Assembly (NCBI RefSeq): GCF_900496995.4
Contig: NC_044004.1
Coordinates: 82,529,538-82,593,537 of the forward strand
Direction: 5' to 3'
Length of the DNA: 64,000 bases
Source of the DNA: Aquila chrysaetos chrysaetos
Taxonomy: Eukaryota > Chordata > Aves > Accipitriformes > Accipitridae
Below the pieces are notes generated by a model. The model had not been told where the DNA came from. It worked only from the letters and a program-made list of their open reading frames with translations, and ran no database searches. The position numbers and the translations under genes were made by a program. Shown piece after piece: positions 58,101-64,000 of the stretch; positions within the stretch are counted from its first letter, which is position 1; each line of letters opens with the position of its first letter.

Positions 58101-60580
58101 TTGTGCATCCCCCCCTCCCTTTCATACCCCACCTTCCCGCGGCTCGGGTGACTGCCTCTCGCAAGCACAGACTAGAGCATCTCCTGGCTTGAAGTTTTCT
58201 TGTGTGAGAAAGGTTTCCCATCCCAAACCTGAAGTTTCCCAGCCCTGCTAGCCATGTGCAAACGGAAAACGGGGGAAAGGCAGTTTTTACCCACCCGGAC
58301 CGATTTTTCAGGGGTACGCACCAAGGAAGCTGATCTAGGGAGGAAAGCTCCCAGCTTCATCTCAGCCTGAAGAAGAAAGGTATTCCAGTTAAATTTTTCT
58401 CCCACCGTTCATTTCCCAGTGCTCCAGAAAGGATTCATTACTACTCTCCTCCTCCTTCCACGCTCCTCTCAGCACGGTGATTTATTCCCTTAAGGTCAGA
58501 AAGGACCGTTCCAGTCCCATCTACATCGGCAAGTAGCCTGGACCAACACGACACCTGCAAAGCATTGACCAGTCTGAAGACCGGGCACCCAGACTCTATG
58601 CACACATCGGGGGGGCTTTTTCGTTTTCATTCTCGACCCAGACTAGTCCAGTCTCGTAGACCGAACACCCACTGGAGGCTGGCCCACGTCTGCTGTGCTT
58701 TGTCGTCCCGCTTAGTTTTACCAGAAGGGAACAGAGTTCATGCCCATGAGGACCACCCTGTCGGTTGAAGCACAGCACTGTAAGCAGGGATGCTGGGGAT
58801 GTTTGGTCCAACAAAAAAAAACAAAAAACAAAACAAAAACAACTACAAAAAAACCACCCCCCAAAAACAACAAAAAACCCCAACCCAGCCACCCAACCCT
58901 AGTGATCCAAACCGAGACACTAATGTAAATGCACCCTAAGACCCGTTCAGCCCAAATTGCCTCATCGTAGCGAGCCCCAGACTGTTTCTTCTTTCAGAAA
59001 CATGCTGTGCCAGCAAAAAGGGAGAGCGGGGCACCCGCGGAGAGGGGGAGCACGGGTTTTCTCTGTCCCGTGGATATGGTGGAAGAGATGGCGGGGGAAC
59101 ATTAGTAAGCTAAATAACGGCGTGGGTACTACAAGAACCAATCCATCTATTTGCCACAACCCTGTAGGAGAATTCAGCTATCCCTCTACAATTGCCGCGT
59201 TAATCCCACTTTTGAACACCACTATATTTTTACAACAGGAAGGAAGAGGCGTTGCTATTCAGAGTATGAAAAGCCCACGATGTACAAAGGACCGGATTAG
59301 CTTCTGGGGAAAGGCAAAGCAACCAGCTGCGAAATACCTGGCTGCGAGGAGGAAAGGCGCACAGGTTGTGGTAATAGACCCGCACCACTAATTCTGTCAC
59401 TACAGGCTGCTCAAGGAGGAGCATTCCATGAGGCACGTTCCGGGTTTTTTTGAGGTTCATTCCCACCGTAGAAATCCACGCAAATAAAGAAAAACCCGAT
59501 GGCTTGTCCTACGGCTTTGCCTTAAACTTCTGCAAGAGACAATCCGTCGTGAACGGAGATGTTTACTTTGAGTCAGCACAGGCGTCTGCGTGTACGAGAA
59601 GATCGTGCCTTGCGCAGTACTGGAGAACCCGAGGTTATGAAGGGTCAGTGATCATCATAACAGCTTAAAAATGATCTGAGAGTGATTTTTACAACCTACA
59701 GGGAAACACAAATTCTTTGCATTTGGGGGTATATAATCACTATAGCTGACTTAAACCCAACGCCTAACGGGAATAGGTCCTAATTCCAACCCCCATCTAA
59801 GAAGAAAAAAAGAAGGCAGCTGCGTTGAGAAGTCAAAATATTGGAAGGAGCCAGAGAAACCGGTCTGACCTTCGAAACCAAAGGGGCACCAGGCTGCACC
59901 GCGCAGTCGGAGTAGGACATACCCTTCGGAAGCGCGTGCTTCCCAGCAGCCGTGCCAGCCCTTTCCAGACTGAAACACACGCATGGCTGGCGCTGACATG
60001 ATAATACATGTTTTTCCGAGAAGGCGTGCATCTACGGCTGAACACGCGTGGCGTTGCAAAACAAAGATGCTAATAGGGTCAATGCAATGTTAAAATCTTA
60101 TTTAGAGGTTCAGTGATAGAAAACAGAAAGAAGTGCAGCGTCTGCTGAGCACTGCAGATGAAACCCTTTAGTTTTGCTATATCCTTTACACCGTTATAGC
60201 CCTGCTGCCTCCTTGAAGTCTTAACAAGGCATTTAGACACGTGTGTCTCCAGTCTCATAAAACCATCCATACAAAACAGACAAAAGGCACACTTACAAAG
60301 GTCTGGAGGCAAAGGCAAGCACTGAACATGACACAGTTTGAAATACCTTTTCTGACTACTTGGGTACTTGCGCAGGTTATTTTCCAGGGCTCAGAAGGAA
60401 AAAAGGAAAAAAAAAAAAAAAAAAAAGACATCTTGAAATACCTTTATTAAACAAGTGACCCTGCTATTCAGTCACTTGAACCTGTTCATTTTTTGTCCAA
60501 AGCAAGCAGCAAGCCACTACATCAGCAAACCACCTGCTGCAGACTGGATTGGACAAAAAAAAAAAAAAAAAAAAAAAAAT
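55130..60580. other. Gene-free stretch with A-rich tracts
   Basis: No supported coding exon. It contains an A/C-rich low-complexity tract at about 58,809-58,880 and an A25 run at 60,555-60,579. A segment at about 58,488-58,540 (GGTCAGAAAGGACC and following) faintly recalls old amniote CR1 tails, but the match is too short to call. Confidence 0.45.
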
Positions 60581-60589
60581 TATTGAAAG

Positions 60590-60780
60590 TGTGATGGGTT
60601 GAGCTGGGTGCAGGGTGGGAGCACCCAGGGCCAGAGGGTATTAAGCCACAGCCAGCGAGCGAGTGTGCACACCCCGACATCTCCTGGTGCCTCGGGGTGT
60701 AACGAAGACACCGGCACCGGCTTTGCAGAGAGACTCCCAACCGGGGGAAAACCCTTTCTTGAAGAAAAAAAAAAAAAAAA
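60590..60780 (+). mobile_element. Possible retroposon or LTR fragment ending in an A tract
   Basis: A GC-rich unit begins TGTGATGGGTTGA, the same first bases as some avian ERVL-type LTRs as I remember them, and ends in about 16 A. An A25 run ending in TTA lies immediately before it, and TTA also follows the terminal A tract. That is compatible with a retroposed insertion in an A-rich site. The rest does not match any element I can name. Confidence 0.25.
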
Positions 60781-63700
60781 TTAAATCTCACTGTCTTCCT
60801 AATTGAGAGAACATTAGTTTGACATAACTGATATCTGAGGGAAACTTGCTTTCATTTGTTTCTATAAATATTTATCTTTTTCTTTCCTGCCAAATACCCT
60901 CTGTGAATCATACACAAGATAAAGTCCTGCCCTCCTCTGCACCTGGATTTGTCAGTAAACAACCTTTTCCTTTCCTTAGCTTGCTGGTCCCCCAAGGAAG
61001 ATGCACAGATTGCTTGGAAGAAAACTACAGTGAATATCCTGTAGAAAACCTGGATTCTTTAACACATCGACTACTTTGACAAACACAGAAATTTTTCTTC
61101 TTTTTTTTTTTTTTTTTTTTAAAGTTTAGGGTCTCTTTTTCCTTGTTCAAGCAACAATAAAGCAGCAAAATTGCCAAAGGGCTATAACATTTGTGCTTCA
61201 CGTTAGAGAAGTATCACAGGTGAGGAGGTCTGTGACGTGACCCAAGCTGACCCTCCCCAAATCTATCTGATTATGGTCCTGTATTAAAGTGCATTTTCCA
61301 ATGAAGTGAGGTCATCTGTTGCATGTTGTTCTGACATCAGACAAACGGGACTGGGATTCAAATCAAGTTTGGCATTGTATTTCAGATCAATATTTTAGAT
61401 TTGTACTTGGGACTACTGTTTCCTACCAGGTTGACTTAAATGAAATTTTATTTATTTATTTAGTCCAATGAGGTGCTGCTTATACTCCGTTTCCACCTCT
61501 GAAGTTGCGACTTTACTTTTAAAAAGCAAAACAAATCAAGGAACGGTAAGTCAGATCCCGGCGTTATGCCCTTTCTCCTTGATTTATATATACATCCACT
61601 GGGAGACAGCGAGGAGCCACTGAGGTAGCTTGGGGATTTAAGGGTCTGAATTTCACTTGACAAAATCCAACCTCCTGTTCGATGAAAGGGCTACTGGATG
61701 GAGTGAAACCCCTTCTTGTGCTCACCCTAGACAACAAGGTCTCCCCAAAGCTTTCCCCTTTGGTGATGCAGAACAAGCATCCAAGCTGCAGTAACTGGAA
61801 ATAGTGAGCCGGAGCAGCAGGACGTTAAGGCTAGAAAGGGTTTTTCCTCTCCCGGACGGGGGATTTTCTTTCCTACAGTATTTGCTGAGGACATCTGACT
61901 GGATATCAATGGTCTCGGTGGCAGTAGTAGCGGGTATTTCACCCGGCAGTTTTGGCTGTGTGGAAGGCAAAGGTGGTATACAAGGGAGGTGCTTGGAAAG
62001 ACATTTCCCCAACATAACATGTCCACATAAAATATCACCTGAGCGTAACAAAATGAGGGACTTTCCTTCTGCCTCTGAGCGTGGGACTGGGGAATGTGGG
62101 CAGCTTAAATGCCCGCATCATGTAGATACAGGATTCAGACTTGCCACGGCAGAAGCTAGCTCCGTAAAAAAAAAAAGCACCAGCTAGGTTCTCACTTTGC
62201 AGTGATACCACAGGATTCGTGTACGGCAAGTCAGAAAAAAAAAAAAAAAAAAGCCTTCTCCTTTAGTTTCAGAGCTGTATTTGCTGGTTTATTCCATTGC
62301 ACCGGTCTTAAGGCACAGCTGTGGTACCTAAACGTTTTGTGCAACACACATACTGATATCCAGAATTTTTTTTTGCCCTTCTCATAGGAAGGCATTTAAT
62401 CTGGTTTGAGAAAAGACCCTCAGAATGGCTGTACTGGGTGAGATGGGGAGCCCAGTAACTCATTGTGCGCAGGGTCCGGTGGCGGATGCCTGGACCGGAG
62501 TGGACGTACAGACAAACGGACACCGAAACTTCCCCCGAGCCCTTTCCAGCGCCTGCACATGTGTCCGTATTCAGCAGTTATGTGAAAAGCTGGTGGAAAG
62601 CAGGGCTCCCGGGGAGGCTCAGAGCTCAGCACCACTAGAGAGCGGCAGACACCAGCTGAGCAGGGGAAAAAAATGGAGTGGGAAGGGAGATTTTTGTACT
62701 GGGAATCCACCAAACGTCGAGGTCACAGGCAGAAGATGACGGTCAAAGCTGACTGACAGTACAGGAAAAATTTTAACAGCTTTGGAGGTGTTACACGTGA
62801 CGGCTCTCATCATGGAGGGTTGGGGTTTTTTTTTTCCACTGCACCCGCTTAAGAAAAGCAATTTTCCAAAGTATTTCTGAACCACCCGCTTGCAATTTTT
62901 TCCCAGTTTGCCGTTTCGGTCAGCGGTGGCGGAGCAATAAAACTGGAGCTGGCCAGTGCCACCGCATTGCCCGGTGCCATCAGACCCGAGCACCGGTGGG
63001 TGCTGCACAAAGACCGGGGTGCCCCAAGGAAAGGGCATGGAGATGGGACGCAGCCGAGAAGGTCCAAGCGACGGGGTGTCAGGGTGGGAATGAACAGAGG
63101 AAACTCGGGCCTGGAGAAGGAAAAACAGAAGGAAAGAGATGAGGGGAAAGGAGGGCTTCCTCCTCTCCCAAAACACACAGCTTAGAGCTCTTTGCTCAAT
63201 TCCCAGGCAAAAGCAGTAGCAACCTGTGGAACTGGCTTGTCTTGATGTTCTGCAGCAAAGCAGAGTTTAGGGTAGGTTTTTGGGTGGGGAGAGGTACGGA
63301 GGCATCCTGGAAATCTAGAAATGCAGGTTAGACCCTACGGACCCTGCAGCAACGCGAAGGGACCTTCGTTTGAGGGAGGATGGAGGAAGACTGCGGCACT
63401 GAGCGGCAATCACCCCGAAAGATGAGGAAAGGGAGATGTAGACAGAAAACTTGCTTTTTCTTGCATTGCTGGGGGACCGGCTGAAACCTACAGCGCGGGA
63501 AAGGAAAACAGCCTGCGGCCAAGGCATTGCCATGGAAGGACAGAGCACTCCCAACAGGAAAAAGTGCCCAGGACCACCTGTGGGTGGAAAGAGAAGGCTG
63601 GAGAGCAAACCACCCGAAATGGAGTGATGCCACAGCATCGTGCCTGCTGCAGAGCCACCACGGAAAACGCTTCCCACGCCCGGTCAGGGACAGCAGAAGG

Positions 63701-64000
63701 AAAGGGACGCTCCTGTACACCTCCACCATCCCCAACGCATCTAGAGGTGTCCCCCAGTTACAGGGAATGGAAGCAAGCCCGGATGAGCAAACTCAAGTTG
63801 CGCGTTGCCGTGTAGGCAAAGTACTTCTGCGGCTGAAAACACGGGGGCGGGAGGGCACCGGCGCAACACGCGGGCCAGAAGCTTTTGCACTGCTCTTCAA
63901 AAGCTGGCATCATGCTCCAGACAAACTCTTGCTCTGCACATCAAGCACAGCGGGCTTACGGATCACACGGGTGCCTGATTCTGTCTTACAAGGGGCATCC
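60781..64000. other. Gene-free right end of the window
   Basis: AT-rich sequence with T and A tracts (about 61,099-61,120 and 62,234-62,252) and an ATTT-rich stretch near 61,446-61,462. The last kilobase is more GC-rich. No exon, RNA gene or recognisable element was found. Confidence 0.5.

Noticed and set aside
1-64000. CRISPR arrays, bacterial operons, rRNA or tRNA genes, and complete transposons or proviruses
   Set aside because: None were seen. Splice structure and gene content are those of a vertebrate nuclear genome, and no reverse transcriptase or transposase reading frame is evident.

Overview
The window is nuclear DNA from a vertebrate, almost certainly a bird. Interspersed repeats are sparse, CpG-rich islands sit at gene starts, and introns are compact. 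The recognisable genes follow the conserved order MRPL1 - CNOT6L - CXCL13, with CXCL13 present as a tandem cluster of three, an arrangement I associate with birds. Family assignments come from reading the translations against remembered family sequences; no alignment was run.

Layout. Positions 1-560 hold a GC-rich promoter and a short minus-strand first coding exon that fits MRPL1, with YY1- and ETS-type motifs; its remaining exons lie off the left edge. A second, very GC-rich island (about 2.5-3.9 kb) is the best candidate start for CNOT6L and carries an 18-bp minisatellite. Positions 3.9-23.7 kb are mostly AT-rich, read here as CNOT6L 5' intron(s), with a few unexplained exon-like islands on the minus strand (best at 17,627-17,682). 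CNOT6L, the Ccr4-type deadenylase of the CCR4-NOT complex, is resolved to 11 coding exons between 23,715 and 34,276. A long AT-rich 3' UTR probably follows, to about 40.1 or 41.2 kb.

Positions 41.9-48.7 kb hold three minus-strand CXC chemokine genes, convergent with CNOT6L. Each has four coding exons, the same splice phases and an 84-nt third exon. The first is the likely CXCL13 orthologue. The other two are close paralogues (CXCL13-like) that differ mainly in the signal peptide and the last exon. One carries a run of nine methionines in its signal peptide, encoded by an (ATG)9 microsatellite. An inverted repeat places AATAAA on both strands between the convergent CNOT6L and CXCL13 genes.

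Positions 48.7-64 kb show no gene I can support. They contain homopolymer tracts, a CpG-rich patch at 54.6-55.1 kb with two octamer motifs, and one LTR- or retroposon-like segment near 60.6 kb.

Functionally these are neighbours by ancestry rather than one pathway: a mitochondrial ribosomal protein, an mRNA deadenylase and B-cell-attracting type chemokines.
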